Numbered from the stretch's first letter, positions 43,755 through 51,532 are shown. The stretch: DNA of 51,532 nucleotides from Geminicoccaceae bacterium (GCA_028285265.1 JANQPX010000080.1:1-51532); one strand, 5' to 3'. Notes: generated by a model not told the origin, from the sequence alone. Numbers and translations are program-made.

Positions 43755-45833
43755 TCAGGTCACCCCTGGCCATTCAGGGTCCACATACCAGGTGTCGCCG
43801 GTCTGATACGTACGCCGCATACTTTCAGAGATCTCGTCGACAGTCCTCGGCATATCGTCGTCGCCACGATCATCCGGCAACGGCAATCGGACTTTCCAAA
43901 GCTGGCCACCATTGAGAAGCGCAAAGCAGTGACCTTTGGGCAATTGCATGAGTTCGCTTGGGCGGAGCATGGGAACCCGCTCAATAGTAATGCGATCTTC
44001 ATTCTTGGATGAAAAATGCGTTCCTGATTCCAGGCTCGCGGCATCATTGACGCCGGACACCGTGACAATGCTTTGGACTTCAACCTCCTCAAGCTGATTG
44101 GTCAGGAGTTCAGCTGTGCGCAGCTCTTTAACCTTCAACATCAAGAGGGTATTAAAATTGCCGGTGACCTGACCGGCCTTTGCGGCGTTGCCCAGCTTAG
44201 CTTCGATGTCCGACCAGGTTTGCGTATAGGCGGTAACTTGCATGCCGCAACCGCCGGATTTGTTCAAAAGCGGGATGAATTCCTGACCAATCAGCTCATT
44301 AAACTCGTCGGCGTGGATATTGATTTTCGGTGTCGCCTTGATCTGAATTTCTGACGGTAGATTGTCATCAAGACCGAACTTGTAGAGATCGCCGGCAACG
44401 CTCACTAAGTCGGCAAACATTGAGCTCCCGACTGCACTCGCCACAGTGACATCGGACACGGCGTCAAGACCAACATAGACAATGCCCCGACTGCGAACGA
44501 CCTTCTTCCAGTCAAAGATGGGCCTCGGGTCATCCACATCGTTATAATTCGGCGTCAACAGACCAGCGACTTGTCCTGTCGTCAGCTTCTCCATCAGAGG
44601 GCCGACCGAACTTACAATCTTGTCGAAGAAGGTCCGGTCATACTTGAACGCACTCACAAGGCCATCAAGCACGGGATCATGGATTCGTTCCCGTCGAATG
44701 TACTCGAAAAGGGCAACGGCACGATCCATCCGGCCACGATGCGCAGGTGCTTTTCCCCGTTGATGGAGATCTTCTTCGATCTTGCCAACGGCATGCTGCC
44801 ACCCCTCCTGCCCGTGTGCCGAGAGGTGGAACGTCGCATACTCCATAAAGAGCGGTTCGATGTCAGTGATATGTTGCCGAATTTGATCGTAATTCGGCCG
44901 ACGTGAGAGAGCGATCAGCGCCCGGGCAATGATGTTGACAAAACGCCAGGCGAATTCCTTGAACGCAGCGGCATTACCTTCGCTGGGCAGCTGATTCGCA
45001 ATCCGCGTGGCGACCTCCGTTATACGGGAAAAGGAGCCAATCGCGTTGTAACGCGCAGAATGTGTCGGATGGCCGAGGTGGAACATCATAAAGTCATTTC
45101 CTCGACCCGCACGTTCGGCCTCGATGTAGATACGCCGAAGCAGATCTGGATCCCCTTTTGGATCAAGCACGATCACGACATCACCACGGTGAATGTCTTG
45201 CGTAATCAGTACCTCCGCCAGCCTCGTCTTTCCGACGCGCGTTGTGCCCAGGACCAGCGTGTGTCCAACACGATCACTGAGTTGCATCGCCACTGTTTGC
45301 TCGTTGGGCTCAACCGCATGAATGGCGCCCTTACCACTCAGTTCGGGTAGCGGCGGCCATGGGTTGAGGAACGTGTCACTCTTCAACCAAACGCTGATCC
45401 AGGAGAGCCCGAAGACATTCTCGGTTACGTTCTCGGCCATACGTGCGGCCCTATAGAACCTGTTCGGCGTGAGATAGTCTTGGGCCTCAGGTCGTAGCGT
45501 GTCGCGGAGCCGCTGGGTGTGCAGTTGCTGCCAACGAAACCCCAACCCAAGAAACAGCGTTTTCGTCGAAACCGGGATTTTGTCGGGTCGAAGCAAATAG
45601 GTAGGAAGGCGCCTCAGATTGCGCTGATAGCGAAGGATTCTTCGAGCCTGCATATAACGAGGAAAGGCAATCCACACGAGAAGGACGGCAGCCGCGACGT
45701 AGGCTATGGGCTGCGGCAGCAAAAACAGGCCTGGCGCCAGAAGAACAATGCAAGCTGTTGCTACCGCCGCAAGAACACTCCAGAGCTCGACTGGCGGCCT
45801 CAGCAGGGTCTCGACCTGGTATTTCTCGCTCAT
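43755..45833 (-). CDS. traD: Conjugative coupling protein TraD (SXT/TOL subfamily)
   Basis: A 692-residue type IV coupling protein of the TIGR03743 type. Two N-terminal membrane helices (about 22-55) precede the motor domain, with Walker A GTTRVGKT (Lys202), Walker B VIVLDPKGDPDLLRR, and conserved ATPase segments further on (ADEFNELIGQEFIPLLNKSG, YTQTWSDIEAKLGNAAKAGQ). It brings relaxosome-bound DNA to the mating channel and should be a hexameric inner-membrane pump. It lies between the TIGR03765 and TIGR03747 genes, the usual position in PFGI-1-like elements. No frameshift is seen, so it could be functional. Confidence 0.93.
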   Translation of the reverse strand: MSEKYQVETLLRPPVELWSVLAAVATACIVLLAPGLFLLPQPIAYVAAAVLLVWIAFPRYMQARRILRYQRNLRRLPTYLLRPDKIPVSTKTLFLGLGFRWQQLHTQRLRDTLRPEAQDYLTPNRFYRAARMAENVTENVFGLSWISVWLKSDTFLNPWPPLPELSGKGAIHAVEPNEQTVAMQLSDRVGHTLVLGTTRVGKTRLAEVLITQDIHRGDVVIVLDPKGDPDLLRRIYIEAERAGRGNDFMMFHLGHPTHSARYNAIGSFSRITEVATRIANQLPSEGNAAAFKEFAWRFVNIIARALIALSRRPNYDQIRQHITDIEPLFMEYATFHLSAHGQEGWQHAVGKIEEDLHQRGKAPAHRGRMDRAVALFEYIRRERIHDPVLDGLVSAFKYDRTFFDKIVSSVGPLMEKLTTGQVAGLLTPNYNDVDDPRPIFDWKKVVRSRGIVYVGLDAVSDVTVASAVGSSMFADLVSVAGDLYKFGLDDNLPSEIQIKATPKINIHADEFNELIGQEFIPLLNKSGGCGMQVTAYTQTWSDIEAKLGNAAKAGQVTGNFNTLLMLKVKELRTAELLTNQLEEVEVQSIVTVSGVNDAASLESGTHFSSKNEDRITIERVPMLRPSELMQLPKGHCFALLNGGQLWKVRLPLPDDRGDDDMPRTVDEISESMRRTYQTGDTWYVDPEWPGVT

Positions 45834-45843
45834 GCCTTCCGTC

Positions 45844-46374
45844 CTATTGAGCCATCAAGCCCGGCGGCGCAATCAGCACGGGGTAGTGGCGAAGATCCAC
45901 TGTCGTTGCGATCGCCTCGCCCGACGCCACGATCAAGGAAAGAGGGTCCGCAGCACGGCGAAGAATGCTGACGTCGTCTGGATGCCGAGCCGCAATGATC
46001 ATCCCGACCGCCTGCAATGCAACGAGGCGATCCTTGTTCTTCCTCAACCATTGCAATGACCAACGATCTGCGCCCACAAGAAACAAGGGACGAGCGCCCC
46101 CCATCTTTCCGTGTAGCGCCGGCAAACGGCGCGGCTGCACGCGGCCAGGGGTCATGCTCGGCGTTTGAACGGGCAATCCGTAGGACCGCGAATCTAAAGG
46201 GGGTCTGGGCGGCAGAGCGGCCTCTGCTTGTTTCTTAGGGATCAATGGCTCGAGAAAAGGCGATAGCGCCTTTGTCTCGCCGCTATCGAAAAGAACCTTG
46301 GGCTCTGCCGTCACCTCAAACGCCGCAAGACAGAGCCAAGACACCGCCATGACCGCCTTAGTCCAATTGGTCAT
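45844..46374 (-). CDS. ICE protein, TIGR03765 family (PFL_4695-type)
   Basis: A 176-residue exported protein. MTNWTKAVMAVSWLCLAAFE is a signal peptide with cleavage near VTAEP. The mature part carries VLFDSGETKALSPFLEPLIP, then a Pro-rich linker, GARPLFLVGADRWSLQWLRK, LVALQAVGMII and a C-terminal YPVLIAPPG, in line with the TIGR03765 family of integrating-element proteins. Its role in transfer is unproven; it probably acts in the periplasm. A GGGGAGG lies just before ATG 46374. Its start overlaps the 3' end of the transglycosylase gene, so the two are coupled. Confidence 0.82.
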   Translation of the reverse strand: MTNWTKAVMAVSWLCLAAFEVTAEPKVLFDSGETKALSPFLEPLIPKKQAEAALPPRPPLDSRSYGLPVQTPSMTPGRVQPRRLPALHGKMGGARPLFLVGADRWSLQWLRKNKDRLVALQAVGMIIAARHPDDVSILRRAADPLSLIVASGEAIATTVDLRHYPVLIAPPGLMAQ

Positions 46375-46933
46375 CATCCCTCCCCGTCTCGTCCCAGAGC
46401 CGATGCCAACGCTTTTGAACACGATCACGATAGGCAGATGCACGTTTGGGGGTTGGTGAATGATAACAGCCTACAGCGGCCCACCAGTCGCCGAGCCGAT
46501 CAAAGCACTCTCTTAAAATTTGCGCGCCGATCGCAAGATTAACGGTTGGTTCAAGCGCCAAGAAGGGATCGTGGATGACATGTCGATTGACCGGCCACGA
46601 CACCTGCACCAGACCAATGTCAATATTGCGTGGTGGGTCCTTGAATAGTCGGTTCAACGCGTCCCATGCCTCTTCCATGGTGGCGTAGTAATGGGACTTT
46701 CCGCCGACATTCAAGGACCATGGCCACGGCGTCAACACACCCTTGTTGCCGTGTTGGCGCCCACTTTCTTGAAGGGCAATGGCATACAACAAGGTGGGCG
46801 GAATGCCCTGTGCGTCAGCCGTTGCCACAAACAGGGGCGGCAACGATCGCCCGTCGTCGGCTTTTGCCAGGGCCACCACCGAGAAAAGACTGGCCATCAG
46901 AGCGGCAGCGCTAAGACTGTGGAGCAATTTCAT
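46358..46933 (-). CDS. Conjugation-associated lytic transglycosylase
   Basis: A 191-residue exported protein with an SLT-type domain. The signal peptide (MKLLHSLSAAALMASLFSVV) precedes the catalytic motif ALQESGR, in which the Glu is the general acid. NIDIGLVQVSW matches the G-x-M-Q region of soluble lytic transglycosylases. WWAAVGCYHSPTPKRASAYR completes the domain. Such enzymes open peptidoglycan to let the conjugative apparatus through the cell wall. Its start overlaps the end of the TIGR03759 gene and its stop overlaps the TIGR03765 start, so it belongs to a tightly coupled operon. Confidence 0.87.
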   Translation of the reverse strand: MKLLHSLSAAALMASLFSVVALAKADDGRSLPPLFVATADAQGIPPTLLYAIALQESGRQHGNKGVLTPWPWSLNVGGKSHYYATMEEAWDALNRLFKDPPRNIDIGLVQVSWPVNRHVIHDPFLALEPTVNLAIGAQILRECFDRLGDWWAAVGCYHSPTPKRASAYRDRVQKRWHRLWDETGRDDDQLD

Positions 46934-47684
46934 AGCGCTCACCTTCCCGCTTCAGGACAACCGGCAACTCATCGGCGAGAGCGAGCGGCCCTTTGAAGCG
47001 CTGGAACTCGCCCTGATCAAAATTCAAGGTAACAGCGCCTTGTCTTACGAGGTCTAACGGTAGGTCCTGGACATGGGCCCAGTTTTGGACCCGTCCGACA
47101 TCACCCGCCGGGTCCAGGAAGTAAAAGTCGACACCCGATGTTTGCCCAGAGACCACCTGCCTCACGAGCTGCTTCGCGATGGCCTCGCAGGCCACACACG
47201 ATGTTTTGAGAAACATCAACAGTCTGGATGGCTCTACGGGATCGGCGAGCCCTGTGATGGCCCCACGCTGGAGCTTGAGCCTCGCGACAAGGATTGGATC
47301 GATCAGCGTTCGATCTGGGGCCACCTCGCGCCACGCATCATGGACGCTTCGAGAAAAGGACAAGACCTTCGCCGTATCGGCACGGATCATATCAACCCAC
47401 ATCCGCGCATATCGAGCCCGCTCAGCTCGCGACGTAGCCTCAATCCCGAGAACCTCGATGGGTGTGATACCGGGATCGCTCAATCGACCTCGAGGTCCCT
47501 CAAGAGCCTCAAGATAGCGCGTATACTCCTCCCGCGTGAGCTTCCAGCGCCGTGCCTCGTCATTGACTGGATGAAGTGTTGTCTCTGTAAAGCTCGTCCT
47601 TTGCTCGCGCGGGGCTTCTTCGGCTGAGACCTGGACGACGGAGATGGCCAAGATCAGGGCCGCGGCGACTTTAGGCTTTGACAC
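46911..47684 (-). CDS. ICE protein, TIGR03759 family (PFL_4693-type)
   Basis: A 257-residue exported protein. The GTG at 47684 has GGAGG 8 nt upstream and starts a signal peptide (MSKPKVAAALILAISVVQVS). The middle contains LTREEYTRYLEALEGPRG and GIEATSRAERARYARMWVDM, the recognisable TIGR03759 text. The C-terminal half has LMFLKTSCVACEAIAKQL, a CxxC-like pair in a thioredoxin-type context, so it may handle disulfides in the periplasm. The gene opens the second operon of the block, after a Rho-independent terminator. Confidence 0.85.
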   Translation of the reverse strand: MSKPKVAAALILAISVVQVSAEEAPREQRTSFTETTLHPVNDEARRWKLTREEYTRYLEALEGPRGRLSDPGITPIEVLGIEATSRAERARYARMWVDMIRADTAKVLSFSRSVHDAWREVAPDRTLIDPILVARLKLQRGAITGLADPVEPSRLLMFLKTSCVACEAIAKQLVRQVVSGQTSGVDFYFLDPAGDVGRVQNWAHVQDLPLDLVRQGAVTLNFDQGEFQRFKGPLALADELPVVLKREGERYEIAPQS

Positions 47685-47809
47685 AATAGTGACCTCCAGG
47701 TCGTTGCCTTCAAGAAGGGTCAGTGCAGGAAGCATTGTCTACCGGACCCACCAAGCCATCCATCTGAAAGCGGGCCACAAGCCTGGTCCCTTTCATCAGC
47801 ATCTGACCG

Positions 47810-47844
47810 TGCAAAAATGAGGCGGGCAGCCAACGCTGCCCGCC
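47810..47844 (-). terminator. Rho-independent terminator inside the conjugation block
   Basis: On the minus strand a perfect 9-bp stem (GGCGGGCAG at 47821-47829 with CTGCCCGCC at 47836-47844, 6-nt loop) is followed by TCATTTTTGC. It ends the parB-led unit just after the small gene at 47852 and separates it from the TIGR03759-led unit. Confidence 0.8.
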
Positions 47845-47851
47845 CAACATG

Positions 47852-48109
47852 CTAGGCTCGATGAACCCAACATCTTCTTGTTTTGTCCCAAACGCGCAGA
47901 GCCGCTTCGAGTAACGCTTGCTTCTCTGCAAAGCATGGGTCGTCTTCAGCCAAGGGGATAGCCTTGCCATCCCCGTAGTTCTCGCCAAACATCCACCTCA
48001 GGTCGGCTTCCGGCGAAAACGGATTCAATTCAGCTGGCCCCGGCAGAACAACGTGCTTTTCAACATCGGCACGATGGACGTGAAGGTGGACTTCAAATCG
48101 AAGGTCCAT
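47852..48109 (-). CDS. Small hypothetical protein of the conjugation block
   Basis: An 85-residue protein that I do not recognise. It starts with a strand-like, His-rich MDLRFEVHLHVHRAD and has an acidic middle (LAEDDPCFAEKQALLEAAL). GGAGG with 6-7 nt spacing precedes the ATG. Its start overlaps the end of the preceding gene, so they are translationally coupled, and it lies directly before the terminator. It could be a regulatory or structural accessory protein of transfer; no function is shown. Confidence 0.6.
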   Translation of the reverse strand: MDLRFEVHLHVHRADVEKHVVLPGPAELNPFSPEADLRWMFGENYGDGKAIPLAEDDPCFAEKQALLEAALRVWDKTRRCWVHRA

Positions 48110-48302
48110 GGTTTGCCTCCTTCACCGCCTGAGCCCAAATCGCCGTTGAGCAAAGTCGCTGAAAACCCTCAAGCGAACCGCTTTCGAGAAGACCATCGGC
48201 TATCTTGGACAGCCGCTGATCCGGGCAACTTGCCAACGACCGCCCAACCGTCTCAAACAGCATCAGCATCGACTGCAGGGCGGGTTCTGCTTTTTCCGTC
48301 AT
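48093..48302 (-). CDS. Small helical hypothetical protein of the conjugation block
   Basis: A 69-residue protein starting at MTEKAEPAL (48302), preceded by GAGGAT. It looks almost entirely helical and amphipathic (LQSMLMLFETVGRSLA, RLSKIADGLLESGSLEGFQR), as in small dimeric regulators or adaptor proteins. The frame runs to 48356 over the hairpin-rich leader and was not used. The 193-nt gap upstream holds the hairpin array. The stop overlaps the next start. Confidence 0.5.
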   Translation of the reverse strand: MTEKAEPALQSMLMLFETVGRSLASCPDQRLSKIADGLLESGSLEGFQRLCSTAIWAQAVKEANHGPSI

Positions 48303-48321
48303 CGTGGTGATCCTCGGTTTT

Positions 48322-48479
48322 GGATGCACCACTTCCCCCTTGGGGCATCGGTGCACCCCTTAGGGACGTCCGGCCAAAGCCGGACAGATTGACGTTGGTG
48401 GCAGAATCCCTTGGGGATTCCTGGTCCGCATGTCGCCACCGGAGCGGACCTTCCGCTGTCGGCCAATCTGTTAGCCGAC
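48322..48479 (-). other. Cluster of perfect hairpins (possible structured RNA or site)
   Basis: Within 160 bp between two genes of one operon there are perfect inverted repeats: GTCCGGC/GCCGGAC (48368-48374, 48379-48385, 4-nt loop), GAATCCC/GGGATTC (48404-48410, 48414-48420), GGTCCGC/GCGGACC (48423-48429, 48444-48450) and GTCGGC/GCCGAC (48458-48463, 48474-48479). GGTGCACC (48350-48357) is self-complementary and can pair partly with the GATGCACC at 48323-48330. GGTGGC (48397-48402) also pairs with GCCACC (48435-48440), which would give a competing or pseudoknot-like fold. The density is far above anything else in the window. Confidence 0.65.
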
Positions 48480-48495
48480 GACGAAAATTCATTGA

Positions 48496-49119
48496 TTAGA
48501 CGTTCGCGATCCTCACAGCATGATCATCATCAGCGATGCGTTGAGCCAGGCTCGCGTTCGGGCGCCGTTCAGGTAAGGACGTTCTCGTCTCACCCCGGTC
48601 GCATGCGACATTGAAAGCATGTCTGAGCCGCCTCATTGGAATATCGACACGCTTCATGAAACCCCTTCGGTCGAGCGCACCGACATGGTTCAAGGTCATG
48701 AGTGTGGTGACCAAACGATCGAAGCGACCAATCAGCCTCGCGGCACGAAATGCGTGCGTCGATCGAAAACGGAGGTCAAAAATCTGCGGGCGAGACAAAC
48801 GGTCAAGATCAAGGGTTAGGCCTTGTACGACCTGGATGCGTGTCGCCGCATCGTCCTCCGCATCGCTCATCGCAACCTCTGCGTCACGTAAAGCAACGTT
48901 GATCCGGAAGACAACGCCTTTTGGATTGGGGCGTTCTCCAACACTGGCAATCGCTCTGACAAAGGCGTAAAGGCCGGGGATTCCAGCTGCGGCGCCCGTG
49001 CGGCGACGTCCACAAAAGACGTGAACCGCCTGGATCGAATGCAGCCTTAGCGATACGTGTCCCCGAAGCTGGCCCGGCATGCGCCTCTTGCGTCGGGTTT
49101 GGCGACCTTTGGCTACCAT
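48496..49119 (-). CDS. ICE protein, TIGR03761 family (PFL_4669-type)
   Basis: A 207-residue cytoplasmic protein. I set the start at MVAKGRQTRRK (49119), which clears the upstream DUF2857 gene by 22 bp; the frame extends to 49218 inside that gene. The family pattern is visible in GHVSLRLHSIQAVHVFCGR, the GIPGLYAFVRAI segment and the basic helical part around FRAARLIGRFDRLVTTLMTL. TIGR03761 proteins always lie in the maintenance and regulation region of PFGI-1-like elements, and their biochemistry is unknown. The basic N-terminus suggests nucleic-acid contact. Confidence 0.82.
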   Translation of the reverse strand: MVAKGRQTRRKRRMPGQLRGHVSLRLHSIQAVHVFCGRRRTGAAAGIPGLYAFVRAIASVGERPNPKGVVFRINVALRDAEVAMSDAEDDAATRIQVVQGLTLDLDRLSRPQIFDLRFRSTHAFRAARLIGRFDRLVTTLMTLNHVGALDRRGFMKRVDIPMRRLRHAFNVACDRGETRTSLPERRPNASLAQRIADDDHAVRIANV

Positions 49120-49141
49120 GTCGTTCTGGCTTGCCAAGGAA

Positions 49142-49756
49142 CTAACCCAGCATGCGAAAAGTTGGCCGGGGCCAATTCCCGTCGTCTTCCCATGAACAAC
49201 CATCGCCATCGTCGACATTGTCAGCTGGGTACTTCTTCGTGAGTTCTTCCCAGATCATCCGGAGGGGCAGACCGGCCGATCGAGCGACGCCGAGATAGGT
49301 CTCTGGGTCATGTCGACCACCTAAGTCTTGCCAGGTCTCAAAAACCTGTTCTGACTCATCGAGATCGAGTTCTCGGATCCTGCCCTTTGCCGTCTCAATC
49401 TTCATGCACTGGCGAATTTTTGCGAAGTCGCGGCGATTCAGACCGAAAATCTGCGCCATCATTTCTCGCGATGCGCCTTCGCGGACAAACGTCTCAACGA
49501 GCTGCTGTTGCTCGACCTCAGCATCAACGTCGGCCAAAAGCGCGTCGATGGCATGCGCATCAAAATGGACGTGCACACAGCCAGCGCTCATCTCGGCCAT
49601 CTTCATGAGTGCGACCACACTCAAATTCTGAATGCGGTCGAGCTGATCATGTCGGAGCCCGATGGCCTTCCCCAATCGCGGATTATTGTGGCCGGCTTCG
49701 GTCGCGACATAAGAAAGGGCCGCATGGCAAAGCACAGCATGACTCGCGTCGCTCAT
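49142..49756 (-). CDS. DUF2857 domain protein of the conjugation block
   Basis: A 204-residue protein of the DUF2857 type (PF11198), a standard companion of ParB and TIGR03761 in integrating elements. The middle has a helix-turn-helix-like segment (EGASREMMAQIFGLNRRDFA). The N-terminal DQLDRIQNLSVVALMKMAE and the C-terminal LPLRMIWEELTKKYPADN are also typical. AGGAG precedes the ATG, which sits next to the parB stop, so the genes are coupled. It is probably a DNA-binding regulator, but this is inferred from the helical pattern only. Confidence 0.82.
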   Translation of the reverse strand: MSDASHAVLCHAALSYVATEAGHNNPRLGKAIGLRHDQLDRIQNLSVVALMKMAEMSAGCVHVHFDAHAIDALLADVDAEVEQQQLVETFVREGASREMMAQIFGLNRRDFAKIRQCMKIETAKGRIRELDLDESEQVFETWQDLGGRHDPETYLGVARSAGLPLRMIWEELTKKYPADNVDDGDGCSWEDDGNWPRPTFRMLG

Positions 49757-49757
49757 T

Positions 49758-51128
49758 CTAATTCTCCTGTTCTTTTAGACGCGCTTGAAGCACCAGGACG
49801 TCGGAAAACGCTCTCAAGGCCGACGGCGACATGTCGTCGAAGGACGGGATCCCATGCTGCGCCGTGACAACCTCCGCCATGTCATTGGCTGACGTCGATG
49901 CCAGGGTGAGGGCCCACCAGCACGCCCTTGCCATCGGCGTCGCCGTAGGCGCCGGCGCCGACGTGAGTTGATAACCGACCGAATCCCTTCTGGATTCGAT
50001 GAGATGACCGAGCTCGACAAGATCGAGAAGTTCTTGCGCCCTCTCAAAGGAAGCGAGGCGAAGTGACGTCGGTGTTTCGGAAGCGGGCTTTAAGGCAGCA
50101 GCATGCTCCGTGGAACAACCGCCCTTGGGCGGACCAAGCCCCGGACTGGCGTTGACCGGTAGTGAACGGCAGGCAGCAGCAATCCAGCCGCCCGCGGTCT
50201 GATAATCGACCTCTCCGGCCACCGCAAATTCGTGCTGCATGTCTTGAAGAAAACGAGACCAGTCAAGAGCAATGCGCGGGTCAGGCCCGACCCGAGCGGT
50301 GCCGCTTTTTCCTAGAAACGCCTCGGCCAGCGCCTGATCTTGCCGTTCGAGTAGACCATAAAAGGCCTCATCAAAGGCCTTATCCGGTCCGAGTTCGCGA
50401 CTCCTCCAAGCTTTCTTGAGAGCGCTTCGCACGCTCACAAGCCGTCGGACTGCACGAAGAGACATCCCGCCATGCACCAGGCATGTCGGGACATGCTGAT
50501 AAAGCACTTCGACCGTGTACCGCATGCGCGAGAAAGCTTCGACCGTCAGACGGATGCCATGCTCTGATGCCATGTCCTTGATGAAACGCTTCACCGTCAC
50601 TTTTGAGGAGGCGTTGCTCGCATAGATGTCAAAGAGACGATACTTGCTCCAGGCTTCCTCGATATACGCCAAGTTTCCCCGGCACGTATTCTCCCGGTCG
50701 TGGAGCACGGCAAGATTGAAGTCATTGTCGAAGGGTGCAATGTGCACGCATGTCGTGGCGAACCGGAGATCCTTTGTTTCGCGGAACAACTCTTGCAGGA
50801 TCAAGAGGCGCGTATTACCGCCTTGATGGCAAACATAGACATCCTCACCAGGGCGACGCGTCACCGAGAGCGGCGCGGTGAGACCGCCACTTGACCTGAT
50901 GGCAGCCTTGATGTGTTCCCACTTTGGATTTCGAACGAGCCGGGGGCCATCGCAAAAGGGAATGATCTTATCGATGGCAACCGATGCCCATTCCATAGGC
51001 GGCGCCCCATGGACCGTGCCATGGCTCTCTAGGCTCGAGCCGACGCCAACATCCGGTAAGCGAAATGTCCGCCCTCCAAGGCCAGGGGATGCTACCTTGA
51101 TCGGGCCTTGTCCTGTCGGTGTCGGCAT
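49758..51128 (-). CDS. parB: ParB-family protein of PFGI-1-class ICE
   Basis: A 456-residue ParB-like protein of the TIGR03764 class. The N-terminal ParB/Srx-like part contains IPFCDGPRLVRNPKWEHI and VYVCHQGGNTRLLILQEL, where GGNTR stands for the GERR motif of ParB proteins. A helix-turn-helix-rich centre (EEAWSKYRLFDIY, TVEAFSRMRYTVEVLYQH) and a long C-terminal part follow, as usual for this class. It should help maintain or partition the excised element. The start is the ATG at 51128, with CGGAG upstream. No parA is adjacent in the window: a regulatory spacer and a rightward gene follow instead. Confidence 0.87.
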   Translation of the reverse strand: MPTPTGQGPIKVASPGLGGRTFRLPDVGVGSSLESHGTVHGAPPMEWASVAIDKIIPFCDGPRLVRNPKWEHIKAAIRSSGGLTAPLSVTRRPGEDVYVCHQGGNTRLLILQELFRETKDLRFATTCVHIAPFDNDFNLAVLHDRENTCRGNLAYIEEAWSKYRLFDIYASNASSKVTVKRFIKDMASEHGIRLTVEAFSRMRYTVEVLYQHVPTCLVHGGMSLRAVRRLVSVRSALKKAWRSRELGPDKAFDEAFYGLLERQDQALAEAFLGKSGTARVGPDPRIALDWSRFLQDMQHEFAVAGEVDYQTAGGWIAAACRSLPVNASPGLGPPKGGCSTEHAAALKPASETPTSLRLASFERAQELLDLVELGHLIESRRDSVGYQLTSAPAPTATPMARACWWALTLASTSANDMAEVVTAQHGIPSFDDMSPSALRAFSDVLVLQARLKEQEN

Positions 51129-51412
51129 GTCGGCTCCGCGATAAAAAGGCTCTCGAACAACCAAGACACCTGAGCCACTAATTTTATTGCAAACTTTTTG
51201 TGTTTTTTTTCAAATAATTTGCTGATCGCCAAAATTCGTGATGCGAGATCTCCAACAACTCAATGCTGAGGACCAGAGTATGCGCCGTTGCTGATCCCCG
51301 TTCTGATAGCGCAGGTCCCTTACATGTTGCGACCGCTGCAGCCGGGCTGACTGCCTTCCATTCGGCCGAATCGATCGCGTCAGCTTGGTTTTGTTGGAGA
51401 CCTTAAGATCAC

Positions 51413-51466
51413 TTGTACCTCTACACCGATGTAAACTAGGCTATGTACTCATAAAATAGTGTACAT
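51413..51466. promoter_or_regulatory. Tandem TGTAC half-site array between divergent genes
   Basis: TGTAC or TGTAA occurs at 51414, 51430, 51444 and 51460, giving 16-14-16 spacing, so two similar pairs repeat with a 30-bp period. TACA-CCGA-TGTA (51422-51433) and TGTACA (51460-51465) are palindromic. The surrounding sequence is AT-rich. It fits an operator for a small regulator, perhaps the gene starting at 51512. Confidence 0.5.
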
Positions 51467-51511
51467 GTTTCGCGATCTATGATTCAAGAGACCTCTAGTT
51501 TGGAGGTGTTT

Positions 51512-51532
51512 ATGGATCGCCATGATTTGACA
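51512..51532 (+). CDS. Start of a rightward gene, cut by the window edge
   Basis: An ATG at 51512 follows a perfect GGAGG (51502-51506) and is open to the end (MDRHDLT). Only seven codons are visible, so no family can be given. Its position divergent from parB, next to an operator-like array, suggests a regulator of the element. Confidence 0.45.

Noticed and set aside
48350..48480. CRISPR-like array
   Set aside because: The stems differ in sequence and there are no equal repeats or spacers; it is a hairpin cluster, not a CRISPR array.

Overview
The window looks like alphaproteobacterial DNA, probably from the order Hyphomicrobiales (Rhizobiales). The signs are moderately high GC, a DUF1127 protein, GcvA-type LysR and AdaA regulators, a periplasmic-binding-protein ABC transporter repertoire, an IS91 element paired with a Xer-like integrase of the type common in rhizobia, and dispersed intergenic repeats. 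The genus cannot be fixed from this sequence. No tRNA, rRNA or CRISPR array was seen.

Left part (1 to about 20 kb): a patchwork of short, mostly monocistronic housekeeping or stress genes (DUF1127 protein, LysR regulator divergent from an SDR, AdaA-type regulator, MFS transporter, secreted metallopeptidase, serine hydrolase, DHFR-like reductase, BCCT osmolyte carrier, GNAT acetyltransferase, DUF4406-like protein). Its spacers hold at least nine copies of related dispersed repeats, here called families A, B and C. Several genes are decaying: a three-gene remnant at 4.8-5.6 kb, an integrase/IS91 remnant at 10.2-11.3 kb, a secreted Cys-containing protein split by one TGA at 16.8 kb, and a MarR fragment at 19.8 kb.

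Middle part (20-43 kb): metabolic and transport genes with none of those repeats. They are PhoD, a DUF899 protein, a secreted hypothetical protein, an MBL-fold hydrolase, a GST, a PLP-dependent decarboxylase and an FAH-family protein with a signal peptide. Then comes an SsuABC/TauABC-type importer with an amidohydrolase (30.3-34.6 kb), and a Dpp/Gsi-type importer (35.2-40.5 kb) led by a DAO-type FAD oxidoreductase and divergent from an SDR. Both importers have a GC-rich hairpin just after the binding-protein gene. Fragments of fpr (ferredoxin-NADP reductase) and of an ABC ATPase lie between intact genes, so the region has been rearranged.

Right part (43-51.5 kb): a minus-strand block of integrating-conjugative-element genes of the PFGI-1/SXT-like class. 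In transcription order it holds ParB-like (TIGR03764), DUF2857, TIGR03761, two small proteins, a Rho-independent terminator, then TIGR03759, lytic transglycosylase, TIGR03765, TraD coupling protein and TIGR03747. The order of the second half matches the PFL_4693 to PFL_4697 series. The block stops at TIGR03747 and meets the metabolic region head-on. The pilus, mating-channel, relaxase, ssb and topB genes are not in the window. A cluster of perfect hairpins lies inside the block (48.35-48.48 kb). A TGTAC half-site array lies upstream of parB, next to a rightward gene cut by the window edge.
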